From: Salinibacterium sp.
Lineage (GTDB): Bacteria > Actinomycetota > Actinomycetes > Actinomycetales > Microbacteriaceae
Reading direction: 5' to 3'
Assembly: GCA_019638845.1 (NCBI GenBank)
Contig: JAHBSZ010000007.1
Coordinates: 49,884 to 113,883, forward strand
DNA: 64,000 bases
Part shown: positions 17,267-24,551 of the stretch, in pieces
How positions within the stretch are numbered: the first letter of the stretch is position 1
How the letters are laid out: each line of letters starts with the position of its first letter
Translations under genes and position numbers: made by a program
Notes under the pieces: model-generated
The model's input: the letters and a program-made list of their open reading frames with translations, nothing else
Database searches by the model: none
What the model was told of the DNA's origin: nothing

Positions 17267-18574
17267 TCACGAGGTGCGTGCGGCCGTAGGTCCCACCGTC
17301 GCGATCTCCTGAGTGGCGAGGTCGCGAGTCTCGACGACAGGCAGCGTGATCGACGCCGTGGCGGTCGAGACGTTGCGCTTGTTCCGGGTCAGCCAGATGA
17401 CGGCGATGAGGGCGGCCACGATTCCCGACGCAGCACCGATGGCGAGCGACCATCGCGGCCCCCACACATTGGCGACAAGACCAACTATGGGTGCGCCGAT
17501 GGGGGTTCCTCCGGCGAAGATCGCCATATAGAGCGCCATTACACGCCCCCGCATGCGAGGTTCGGTTGTGGTCTGCACGTAGGCGTTCGCGGTATTCATC
17601 ATCGTGAGGGAGACCACACCGATGATCACGAGGGCGATGGCGAACAGTAGATAGGTGGGGGCGAGCCCGGCGAGCAGGCAGGAAATTCCGAATGCACCGG
17701 CCGCCACGACCACCACGATGAGCCGCACGTGTTCGCGCCGTGCGGCAAGCAGAGAGCCGACCAGCGCTCCCACAGCCATGATCGAGGACAGAAAGCCGAA
17801 CTCCGCGGAGCCCTTGCCGAACTCGACTGTCGACATGGTGGAGATGAAGATCGGGAAGTTGAAGCCGAACGTGCCCACCAGGAACACCATGACGAGCACG
17901 ACAAGGATGTCCTTGCGAGACCGCACATAACGCAGCCCATCCCGAATCTGACCCTTCGCCTTCGCAAGCCGTGGGGTCGCGACGAGTTGGTCTTTACGAA
18001 TCAGGACGAGCGAGAGGATGACCGCCGCGAACGAGACCGCGTTGACGATGAACACGGGACCGGATCCGATCCACGCGATGAGCACACCCGCGGCGGCCGG
18101 ACCGATGAGACGAGCACTCTGGAACGAGGTCGAGTTGAGCGCGACAGCGTTGGCAATGTCCCGGTCGGTGACGAGCTCGGACACAAACGCCTGCCGGGCC
18201 GGAGCGTCGATCGCGGTGGTCACGCCGAGCAGGAGCGCGAACACGTAGACGTGCCAGAGCTGAACGTGGCCGGAGATGACGAGAAGGCCGAGCCCGAGGG
18301 CGAGCACGCACTGGAAGACCTGCGTCCAGATGAGCAGTCGACGGCGATCGAACCGATCGGCCATGAGGCCGGCAACCGGCATGAGCAGCAGGAGTGGCCC
18401 GAACTGGAGTGCCATCGTGATGCCCAGGGCCGCGGCATCCTTGTCGGTCAGTTCGGTGAGAACAATCCAGTCTTGGGCGGTGCGCTGCATCCAGGCGCCG
18501 GTGTTCGAGACGAGCGCGCCAAGGAACCACAGGCGGTAATTGAAGATGCGGAGGGAGCGGAACATTGCACTCAC
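17267..18574 (-). CDS. MFS transporter, enterobactin-exporter/MDR type
   Basis: The 435-residue, twelve-segment membrane protein starts with SLRIFNYRLWFLGALVSNTGAWMQRTAQDW, the typical opening of the MFS_3 group (EntS-like exporters). The MFS motif A MADRFDRRRLLIW is near residue 75. The start is taken as the GTG at 18574 because it overlaps the MarR stop as GTGA; a longer reading would run through the MarR gene. Substrate candidates are drugs or siderophores. The linked MarR protein and its operator suggest drug- or metabolite-induced expression. Confidence 0.82.
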   Translation of the reverse strand: MSAMFRSLRIFNYRLWFLGALVSNTGAWMQRTAQDWIVLTELTDKDAAALGITMALQFGPLLLLMPVAGLMADRFDRRRLLIWTQVFQCVLALGLGLLVISGHVQLWHVYVFALLLGVTTAIDAPARQAFVSELVTDRDIANAVALNSTSFQSARLIGPAAAGVLIAWIGSGPVFIVNAVSFAAVILSLVLIRKDQLVATPRLAKAKGQIRDGLRYVRSRKDILVVLVMVFLVGTFGFNFPIFISTMSTVEFGKGSAEFGFLSSIMAVGALVGSLLAARREHVRLIVVVVAAGAFGISCLLAGLAPTYLLFAIALVIIGVVSLTMMNTANAYVQTTTEPRMRGRVMALYMAIFAGGTPIGAPIVGLVANVWGPRWSLAIGAASGIVAALIAVIWLTRNKRNVSTATASITLPVVETRDLATQEIATVGPTAARTS

Positions 18575-18999
18575 GAGTCGGCGAGCTCCCGGAGGATCGG
18601 GGTTGCTGCATCGATGGTGGCACGCTGCTGAGGAGTGAGCGTGTCCAGTTGACGGGCGAACCATGCGACGCGACGGCGCTTGGTCTCTCGGACGACCTCG
18701 AGGCCGGCCGTCGTGCACTGGAGCAGCACTTTGCGCCCGTCTTCCGGCGAGCTGTCGCGGGTGACGAGCCCCGCGTCGACGAGTGCATTCACCGTGCGAT
18801 TCATCGAGGGCGGTGTCACACGTTCGTGGTCGGCGAGAGAACTGAGAGTCTGTGCGCCTTCCTTCCACAGCACGAAGAGAACCGAGAGCTGGCCGTCGGT
18901 CACAGTGTCGCCCGCGCGTTCCGCGCGCATGCGACGGCTGAGACGCATAATGGCGATCCGGAGGTCGTCTTCGGGTAGGTCGGGCACATTGTTTAGCAT
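18571..18999 (-). CDS. MarR-family transcriptional regulator
   Basis: The protein has 142 residues with a winged-helix core: GQLSVLFVLWKEGAQTLSSLADHERVTPPSMNRTVNALVDAGLVTRDSSPEDGRKVLLQCT covers the recognition helix and wing (residues about 37-96). It is first in a two-gene operon with the MFS exporter. The ATG at 18999 lies inside a tandem 13-base repeat (18993-19018), so binding there would shut off its own operon and possibly the divergent hydrolase gene. The ligand is unknown. Confidence 0.85.
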   Translation of the reverse strand: MLNNVPDLPEDDLRIAIMRLSRRMRAERAGDTVTDGQLSVLFVLWKEGAQTLSSLADHERVTPPSMNRTVNALVDAGLVTRDSSPEDGRKVLLQCTTAGLEVVRETKRRRVAWFARQLDTLTPQQRATIDAATPILRELADS

Positions 19000-19018
19000 A
19001 GCAAATTAGCCACGCTAA
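18993..19018. promoter_or_regulatory. Tandem MarR operator over the start codon
   Basis: Two adjoining 13-base copies, TTAGCATAGCAAA and TTAGCCACGCTAA, lie head to tail. The second is a perfect TTAGC-N3-GCTAA palindrome and the first has one mismatch in its right arm. The first copy covers the MarR start codon. This is a classic position for autorepression; the binding is inferred. Confidence 0.55.
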
Positions 19019-19061
19019 CTAAACCAAAGCCATACGATAAGGGTTGAGCGAGGAGGCTCCC

Positions 19062-19931
19062 GTGGCCCAGAAAACCGTTGCGCGCACCGCAAGCACATTT
19101 GTCGACGCCGAGGGTGTCACGATCCACTACTACTCGTGGAAGGCCGCCAAACCCACAGCGGTACTCCAGCTCACTCACGGTCTCGGCGATCACGCCCTGC
19201 GGTATGAACAGGCTGCTCAAGACCTCGTGGCAGCCGGCTACACGGTCTATGCCGATGATCACCGTGGGCACGGCGCCACCGGCATGGAGCAGTACGCCGG
19301 CGACGCATCGAAGCTCGGCAAGCTGGGGCCCGGTGGACTGCGCGCGACCGTTGAGGGAGTGCGAAAGTTCTCCACGATCATCCGCGAGCAGAACCCCGGT
19401 GTGCCGCTTGCCCTGCTCGGGCACTCGTGGGGTTCGCTCATGGTGCAGATGATTCTCAACGAGCACGCGGATGAGTACGACGTTGCGGTATTGACCGGCA
19501 CCGCCTATCGCACGCTGCTTGATATGAATGGTGGCAATCTCAACGCGAAGCACAAGAATCTCGGTACGACCGGCAACGAGTGGCTCAGCCGAGACCCGAA
19601 GGTGGCTATCGCCTTCCGGGATGACCCGCTCACGTTTTACGCCGCCGCGATCCAGTTGTTCGGCCTCGCTGACGGGCTGAGGCTGCTGGGGCGCCCGACC
19701 AAGACGATCGCCCGTGACATCCCGTTGCTCATCATGATCGGAAGCGAAGACACCCTCGGCGGAGAGAAGAGCATCGAGAAGCTCGCCGCCGATTACGTCA
19801 AGCGGTCGAAGCTCACCGATGTCGAGGCAATCGTGTATCCGGGGGCGCGCCACGAGATCTTCAACGAGACTAACCGCGACGAAGTGATTGCCGATCTGGT
19901 CGGATGGCTGGACGCCCACCTCGCCCCCTAA
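19062..19931 (+). CDS. Alpha/beta hydrolase, monoacylglycerol-lipase-like
   Basis: The 289-residue cytosolic hydrolase starts at GTG with GAGGAGG six bases upstream; an in-frame TTG at 19044 has no such site. The lipase pattern is clear. HGLGDHALRYE near 34 is the oxyanion region, and YADDHRGHGAT follows near 62-72. The nucleophile elbow is LLGHSWGSLM near 116, the acid lies in IMIGSEDTLGG near 228, and the histidine lies in PGARHEIFNE near 262. It is divergent from marR. The likely substrate is a monoacylglycerol or a similar small ester. Confidence 0.82.
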   Translation: MAQKTVARTASTFVDAEGVTIHYYSWKAAKPTAVLQLTHGLGDHALRYEQAAQDLVAAGYTVYADDHRGHGATGMEQYAGDASKLGKLGPGGLRATVEGVRKFSTIIREQNPGVPLALLGHSWGSLMVQMILNEHADEYDVAVLTGTAYRTLLDMNGGNLNAKHKNLGTTGNEWLSRDPKVAIAFRDDPLTFYAAAIQLFGLADGLRLLGRPTKTIARDIPLLIMIGSEDTLGGEKSIEKLAADYVKRSKLTDVEAIVYPGARHEIFNETNRDEVIADLVGWLDAHLAP

Positions 19932-20004
19932 TGCTCCCCGGGAGTACGTGCTTCTGCGCCTGGTGCCCGTGAAGGGTCGCGCAAGTGTGTACTCTCAGGG
20001 AGAG

Positions 20005-20018
20005 TTAGGCTTGCCTAA
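20005..20018. promoter_or_regulatory. Iron-box-like palindrome overlapping a leaderless promoter
   Basis: TTAGGC-TT-GCCTAA resembles half-sites of DtxR/IdeR iron boxes (TTAGG...CCTAA). Its TAGGCT (20006-20011) sits exactly six bases before the ATG at 20018, as in other leaderless genes of this window. The palindrome therefore covers both the -10 and the start. Control by an iron-dependent repressor fits the heme-type transporter genes downstream. Confidence 0.5.
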
Positions 20019-21067
20019 TGCACGGTGAGTTCAAGGTTCCTGGCGGCAAACTTGTCGTCGTCGACCTCGAGATCATTGACGGGCGAATCGCAGACTTCCG
20101 CCTGGCCGGCGACTTCTTCCTCGAACCGGATGACGCACTCGAGTCGATCAACGCGGCGGTGAATGGCTTGCCCGCCGACTCCGAGGCAGCGGTCATCACC
20201 AAGGCGGTGCGCGACGCGCTGCCCGAGGGCGCGCTGTTGCTCGGGTTCTCGCCCGAGTCGGTGGCGACAACCGTGCGCCGCGCTCTGCAGAAGGCGACGG
20301 CCTGGACGGACTACGAGTGGCAACTCATTCAGGGCCCAGCCGTCGACCCCACCCTGCAGATGGCGCTCGATCAAGTACTGAGCGATGAGGTAGGGGAGGG
20401 GCGCCGAAAGCCCACCCTGCGGATCTGGGAGTGGGACAAGCCCGCTGTCGTCATCGGGAGTTTTCAGTCGGTGAAGAATGAGGTCGACCTCGAGAACGCG
20501 CAGAAGTATGGGTTCGAGATCGTGCGACGGATCTCGGGCGGCGGTGCCATGTTCATGGAGGCCGGTTCGGTCATCACCTACTCGATCTACGCGCCGGCCG
20601 ATCTCGTCCAGGGCATGAGCTTCGCCGACTCGTATGCATTCTTTGACGACTGGGTGATCGTCGCGCTCAAGGCACTGGGTATCGAGGCGAGCTACCAACC
20701 CCTCAACGACATCACGAGTCCCTCGGGCAAGATCGGTGGCGCTGCTCAGAAACGGCTCGGTAACGGGGCGGTGCTCCACCACGTGACGATGAGCTACGAC
20801 ATGGATGGCGACAAGATGGTGCAGGTGCTGCGCATCGGTCGCGAGAAGATGAGCGACAAGGGCACGAAGAGCGCGAACAAGCGCGTCGATCCGCTCCGCA
20901 GCCAGACCGGGCTGCCGCGCGCAGACATCATCGAGAAGATGATCGACACATTCACGGGCCTGTACGGGCTCACTCCCAGCCAGATTAGCCCCGAGGAGTA
21001 CGCGAAAGCGGAGCAGCTCGTTACCGAGAAGTTCGGTACCGAGGAGTGGCTCCAGCGAGTGCCATGA
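20018..21067 (+). CDS. Lipoate-protein ligase A family protein
   Basis: The protein has 349 residues. An N-terminal accessory domain (1-95, MHGEFKVPGGKLVVVDLEI) like the LplA C-terminal domain is placed in front. The catalytic BPL/LplA core follows, with RRISGGGAMFMEAGSVITYSIY near 168-189, the lysine region in SGKIGGAAQKRLG near 235-247 and HHVTMSYDMDGDKM. It would attach lipoyl groups to carrier domains or scavenge lipoate. The start overlaps an iron-box-like palindrome, and its stop overlaps the FecCD-type permease gene by ATGA. Being the first gene of an iron-type transporter operon is unusual. Confidence 0.8.
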   Translation: MHGEFKVPGGKLVVVDLEIIDGRIADFRLAGDFFLEPDDALESINAAVNGLPADSEAAVITKAVRDALPEGALLLGFSPESVATTVRRALQKATAWTDYEWQLIQGPAVDPTLQMALDQVLSDEVGEGRRKPTLRIWEWDKPAVVIGSFQSVKNEVDLENAQKYGFEIVRRISGGGAMFMEAGSVITYSIYAPADLVQGMSFADSYAFFDDWVIVALKALGIEASYQPLNDITSPSGKIGGAAQKRLGNGAVLHHVTMSYDMDGDKMVQVLRIGREKMSDKGTKSANKRVDPLRSQTGLPRADIIEKMIDTFTGLYGLTPSQISPEEYAKAEQLVTEKFGTEEWLQRVP

Positions 21068-22104
21068 GCCGCGGCCGTCGCGCCGTGGTGCTCTCCGTCT
21101 CGCTCGCAGTGCTACTCGTGGGCGGCGTCACCGCGTCAGCAGTAGTGGGTCAGCTTGCCATCAGCCCCGCCGAAGTTGTGGGGTCGGTGCTGCGCGCTGC
21201 GGGCATCCGTACCGCGTGGGCACCGGATGACTCGGTCATCGAGTCCACGCTGTGGCTCATCCGTTTCCCCCGCATTGCCATGGGGCTCGCCGTGGGTGCG
21301 GCGCTCGCCGTCGCCGGTGCCGTGATGCAAGCGATCTTCGGAAACCCGCTCGCCGAGCCGGGTGTCGTTGGCGTCTCGTCGGGCAGTGCGCTCGGCGCCT
21401 CGGTCGCGATCGTGCTCGGCCTCACTGCACTCGGCAGCGGAACAATCGCCGTCTTCGCTTTCGCGGGCGGACTGCTCGCAACCCTGCTTGTCTACGCGGT
21501 CTCCCGAGCGAATGGGCGCACCGAGGTTGTCACCCTGCTCCTCACCGGCATCGCCGTGAACGCCTTCGCCGGCGCCGGATTGGCGTTCCTCCTCTTCGTT
21601 GCCGACTCCGGCAGCCGCGAGCAGATCGTGTTTTGGCAGCTCGGATCATTGAACGGCTCGCGGTGGCAGGAGGTCGTCATCGTCGCGGTGGTCGCGGCCG
21701 TTGGTGCGGTAGTGGCCGTGATCTTGGGACGGCGGTACGACCTCCTCGCACTCGGGGAGAGAAACGCGCGCCATTTGGGCGTGAATGTCGAAGCTCTGCG
21801 CATCGGCTCGATTGTCTTGGTAGCGCTCCTGACGGGTGCGGCAGTGGCGTTCGTCGGAATCATTGCGTTCGTCGGTCTCGTCGTGCCACATGCGGTTCGC
21901 ATGGCGATTGGCCCCGCTCACCGTCCGCTTGTGATCGCCAGTGCCTTCGGTGGTGCCGCGCTGATAGTCCTCGCCGACCTGCTCGCGCGCTCGGTGGTGG
22001 TGGGTGCCGACCTGCCAATCGGTCTCCTCACCTCCCTGATCGGTGGACCATTCTTCTTCTTCCTGTTGTTCCGACAGCGCAAGCGGAGCGGGGGCTGGGC
22101 GTGA
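21064..22104 (+). CDS. hmuU: FecCD-family permease of a heme/siderophore ABC importer
   Basis: The protein has 346 residues and about nine to ten membrane segments. The family core RFPRIAMGLAVGAALAVAGAVMQAIFGNPLAEPGVVGVSSGSALGA covers residues about 70-115, and the cytoplasmic coupling loop GERNARHLGVNVE is near 237. The ATG at 21064 overlaps the upstream stop as ATGA; an in-frame codon 18 bases earlier is less likely. It is coupled to the ATPase by GTGA. No substrate-binding protein is present in the window, so that subunit must be encoded elsewhere or the locus is partial. Heme rather than siderophore is suggested by the HmuV-like ATPase. Confidence 0.82.
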   Translation: MSRGRRAVVLSVSLAVLLVGGVTASAVVGQLAISPAEVVGSVLRAAGIRTAWAPDDSVIESTLWLIRFPRIAMGLAVGAALAVAGAVMQAIFGNPLAEPGVVGVSSGSALGASVAIVLGLTALGSGTIAVFAFAGGLLATLLVYAVSRANGRTEVVTLLLTGIAVNAFAGAGLAFLLFVADSGSREQIVFWQLGSLNGSRWQEVVIVAVVAAVGAVVAVILGRRYDLLALGERNARHLGVNVEALRIGSIVLVALLTGAAVAFVGIIAFVGLVVPHAVRMAIGPAHRPLVIASAFGGAALIVLADLLARSVVVGADLPIGLLTSLIGGPFFFFLLFRQRKRSGGWA

Positions 22105-22859
22105 ACATCGACGCCAGAGACGTCAGGGTGGAGCTCGGCGGAGTCGCGGTTCTCGACGACATCACCCTCACCGTTCGCGCGGGCGAGCTGCTGGTGCTTG
22201 TGGGCCCCAACGGCGCAGGCAAGTCCACCCTGCTTGGCGTGCTGAGCGGGGAGATCGAACCGCGGTACGGGGAGGTGCTCTACGGGCAGCGGCCGGTGGG
22301 GGGCATCCGTCATGCTGAACTCGCTCGATTGCGCAGCGTGCTCACTCAAGAAAACACGGTGACGTTCCCGTTTCTCGTGTCAGAGGTTGTGGCGATGGGC
22401 CGTAGCCCGTGGGCGCGCACTGAAGCGGGGCGGCGGGACATCTCGGCGGTCGCCGCAGCGATGGAGGTCACCGACATCGCGTACCTCGCCACCCGTCGCT
22501 ACACCCAGCTTTCTGGAGGCGAGAAGGCTCGCGTCTCGCTCGCACGTGTTCTGGCGCAGGAAACCCCGGTGATCTTCCTCGACGAGCCGACGGCGTCGCT
22601 CGACTTGCGCCATCAAGAAGACGTCATGCGAGTTGGTCGACGGATGGCAGATGAGGGCCGTGCCGTCGTCGTCGTGCTGCACGACCTGTCGCTCGCGAGT
22701 GCCTATGCCGACAGGCTCGCCCTCATCTCGGACGGGAGGCTCGAGGCGTTGGGTGCTCCCGTCGATGTTCTCACCGAGGAGCGAGTGGAACGGGTCTACG
22801 GCCTCTCAGTGGAGTTGCACGTCGTGGCGGGTAGGCCAGTGGTGGTTCCGCGTCGTTGA
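22101..22859 (+). CDS. hmuV: Heme-type ABC importer ATPase (HmuV-like)
   Basis: The 252-residue ATP-binding subunit has Walker A LVGPNGAGKST near 34-44, a Q-loop LTQENTVTFPF near 80, signature LSGGEKARVSLARVL near 140 and Walker B VIFLDEPTASLDLRHQ near 158. The layout fits HmuV/BtuD-type ATPases pairing with FecCD permeases. The GTG start lies inside the permease stop. Together with the lipoate-ligase gene it forms a three-gene operon likely repressed by iron. A heme substrate is suggested by the family resemblance and is not proven. Confidence 0.82.
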   Translation: MNIDARDVRVELGGVAVLDDITLTVRAGELLVLVGPNGAGKSTLLGVLSGEIEPRYGEVLYGQRPVGGIRHAELARLRSVLTQENTVTFPFLVSEVVAMGRSPWARTEAGRRDISAVAAAMEVTDIAYLATRRYTQLSGGEKARVSLARVLAQETPVIFLDEPTASLDLRHQEDVMRVGRRMADEGRAVVVVLHDLSLASAYADRLALISDGRLEALGAPVDVLTEERVERVYGLSVELHVVAGRPVVVPRR

Positions 22860-22871
22860 GGCGGCCCAGCG

Positions 22872-22886
22872 TAGGCTAAAGCGGTG
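22872..22886 (+). promoter_or_regulatory. Leaderless promoter TAGGCT-N6-GTG
   Basis: TAGGCTAAAGCGGTG runs from the -10 through the GTG start codon. Exactly the same 15 bases occur at 47523-47537 before the seryl-tRNA synthetase gene. Confidence 0.6.
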
Positions 22887-23213
22887 CAGCCGTGGGTCGT
22901 CATTGTCATCGTCGTCGCTGTCGTGGCGCTTTTTTGGGTAGCCCAGCACTTCGGCTGGATCGACCTCAGCAACAAGAGCCGCACCTCTGGTGGAGGTGGT
23001 GGTATCGCCGGCATCGGCGATGAGGTGTTCCATCCGACGCGGCACGAGGCGCAACTTGAGCTGGACAGGCAGACGATCTTGCCCGCTCCGGCCCCGCTCC
23101 CCGGCGACCGGGATCTAGGGATCGGTGACCTGAAAAGCTATGACGGTCAGGTGAAGATCGACCTGACCTCGCCCGAAGACGCCCGCCGCGGCAAACACGC
23201 TGCTAGCGAGTGA
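22884..23213 (+). CDS. Small single-pass membrane protein of unknown function
   Basis: The protein has 109 residues. One N-terminal membrane segment (residues about 4-22, WVVIVIVVAVVALFWVAQHF) is followed by a Gly-rich linker and a polar cytoplasmic or extracellular tail with GDEVFHPTRHEAQLELDRQT near 47-66. It starts at a leaderless GTG. Its 3' end overlaps the convergent GNAT gene by eleven bases. No known domain was recognised. Confidence 0.6.
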   Translation: MQPWVVIVIVVAVVALFWVAQHFGWIDLSNKSRTSGGGGGIAGIGDEVFHPTRHEAQLELDRQTILPAPAPLPGDRDLGIGDLKSYDGQVKIDLTSPEDARRGKHAASE

Positions 23214-23487
23214 GCAGGTCCTGAAACTCGGGATGCCGGTCGATCCACGGGCCCGTGAAGGGGCACACCGGTATGACGCGATAATCGGTCTCGGCCCGGA
23301 TGAGGTTGAGGGCACCGCGCACCAATTCGCCGCCGAGCCCGCCGCCCTGTTGAGCCGGATCGATCTCCGTGTGGGTGATCACGATGGTGTTGTCGCGAAT
23401 TTGGTAGTCCAACTCGCCCACGCTCTGGCCATCGACCAGGAGCTCGAAGCGGTTCATCGACGCGTCCTGGATAACTTCGGTGGCCAT
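23203..23487 (-). CDS. GNAT-type N-acetyltransferase-like protein (YjdJ group)
   Basis: The 94-residue short GCN5-related acetyltransferase lacks the first strands of the full fold, as usual for the YjdJ/GNAT_acetyltr_2 group. The acetyl-CoA loop is EIDPAQQGGGLGGELVRGAL near 42-61. The C-terminal CPFTGPWIDRHPEFQDLL is characteristic of this group. TAGGCT lies six bases before the ATG on the minus strand, so it is probably leaderless and transcribed separately from the LacI gene 13 bases upstream. The acceptor substrate is unknown. Confidence 0.75.
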   Translation of the reverse strand: MATEVIQDASMNRFELLVDGQSVGELDYQIRDNTIVITHTEIDPAQQGGGLGGELVRGALNLIRAETDYRVIPVCPFTGPWIDRHPEFQDLLTR

Positions 23488-23500
23488 GACACCAGCCTAC

Positions 23501-24526
23501 TCAGGCGCTGGCGCGAACAACCATTCGCGTGGGCATGACTCGTTCGCGTTCGGTGGCCTCGCCGCGCAAGAGGGCGAGGAGCATGCGAGCCATTTCCGCA
23601 CCCATTTCACGCGACGGTTGGTGCACTGTCGTCAGCGGGATTTCGCCGCTCGTCGCTGCGGAGCTGTCGTCGAAGCCGACAACAGCAATATCTGCCGGGA
23701 CCGACTTGCCACGGTCCCGCAGCACGCCGATCGCCCCGGTGGCCATCAGGTCACTGGCGACGAAGACGCCGTCGATCTCGGGATCGCGGTCGAGCAACGC
23801 GCGCATCGCGGCGGCACCGCTGGCCATCGTGAAGTCCCCGTATTCGACGAGGTCGTCGGGATGCCCAGCCCCGCGCACGGCGATCGCCCACCCTTCGGCG
23901 CGGTCGATTGCGGCCTGCATGTTAGGCGGACCAGCGATGGTCCCCACTCGGGTGCGCCCGAGGTCAAGGAGGTACTGAGTCCCCATCCTGGCGCCCGCGG
24001 TGTTGTCGACGTCGACGTAGTTGTTGCGGTGGAGTTCGGGGTGGAACGGCCGCCCGCCGAAGACCACGGGGATCGTGGCATCCAGCGTCGTGAAGAAGTC
24101 GTCGCCAGAGTGGTGGGAGACAACGATCGCGCCGTCGACATTGCCGCCCAACAGGTATCGGATCGTCTTCTCGGAGGGAGAACTCGGGGAGGCCAGCTGC
24201 AGGTTGAGCACGTAGTCGCTGTCTTCGAGGCCCTGCGTAATGCCCTGCACGATCTCGGCGAAGAACGGGTCACCGAAGAAGCGGTTCGTGTCTTCGGGAA
24301 CGACCAGCGCGATCGCCATCGTCTGCCGGTTGGCGAGGGAGCGAGCCGCACGGTTCGGAATGTAGTGAAGTTCCTCGATTGCCGCATTGACCGCGACGAT
24401 GACCTCGGGGCGCACTTGGGTCGACCCATTGACCACGCGGGACACCGTTGAGCGTGAGACACCAGCGGCGGCAGCTACCGCCTCCAGCGTCGGCGCGGCG
24501 CGGCGGCCGGACAAGTCGAGGGTCAT
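23501..24526 (-). CDS. cebR: LacI-family repressor of the cellobiose locus (CebR-like)
   Basis: The protein has 341 residues from the ATG at 24526. The HTH LEAVAAAAGVSRSTVSRVVNGSTQVRPEV and hinge IPNRAARSLANRQT are followed by a sugar-binding effector domain with GVFVASDLMATGAIGVL. The start is chosen because TAGACT lies seven bases upstream and the upstream alternative at 24571 runs into the GH1 gene. Its operators are most likely the three TGGGAGCGCTCTCA copies at 29273-29375. They closely match the CebR box of Streptomyces (TGGGAGCGCTCCCA). Cellobiose or a related cello-oligosaccharide is the expected inducer. Confidence 0.8.
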   Translation of the reverse strand: MTLDLSGRRAAPTLEAVAAAAGVSRSTVSRVVNGSTQVRPEVIVAVNAAIEELHYIPNRAARSLANRQTMAIALVVPEDTNRFFGDPFFAEIVQGITQGLEDSDYVLNLQLASPSSPSEKTIRYLLGGNVDGAIVVSHHSGDDFFTTLDATIPVVFGGRPFHPELHRNNYVDVDNTAGARMGTQYLLDLGRTRVGTIAGPPNMQAAIDRAEGWAIAVRGAGHPDDLVEYGDFTMASGAAAMRALLDRDPEIDGVFVASDLMATGAIGVLRDRGKSVPADIAVVGFDDSSAATSGEIPLTTVHQPSREMGAEMARMLLALLRGEATERERVMPTRMVVRASA

Positions 24527-24551
24527 GGGGGAGAGTCTAACCAGCCGAGGA

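Noticed and set aside
17729-18631. A 300-codon plus-strand frame opposite the MFS and MarR genes
   Set aside because: It has a hydrophilic, repetitive Arg/Asp/Glu composition typical of antisense shadows, while the minus strand encodes clear transporter helices.
21252-22100. Upstream extension of the HmuV-like ATPase frame to give 535 residues
   Set aside because: The extension lies within the permease gene in another frame and is Arg-rich; the GTG at 22101 overlapping the permease stop is the natural start.
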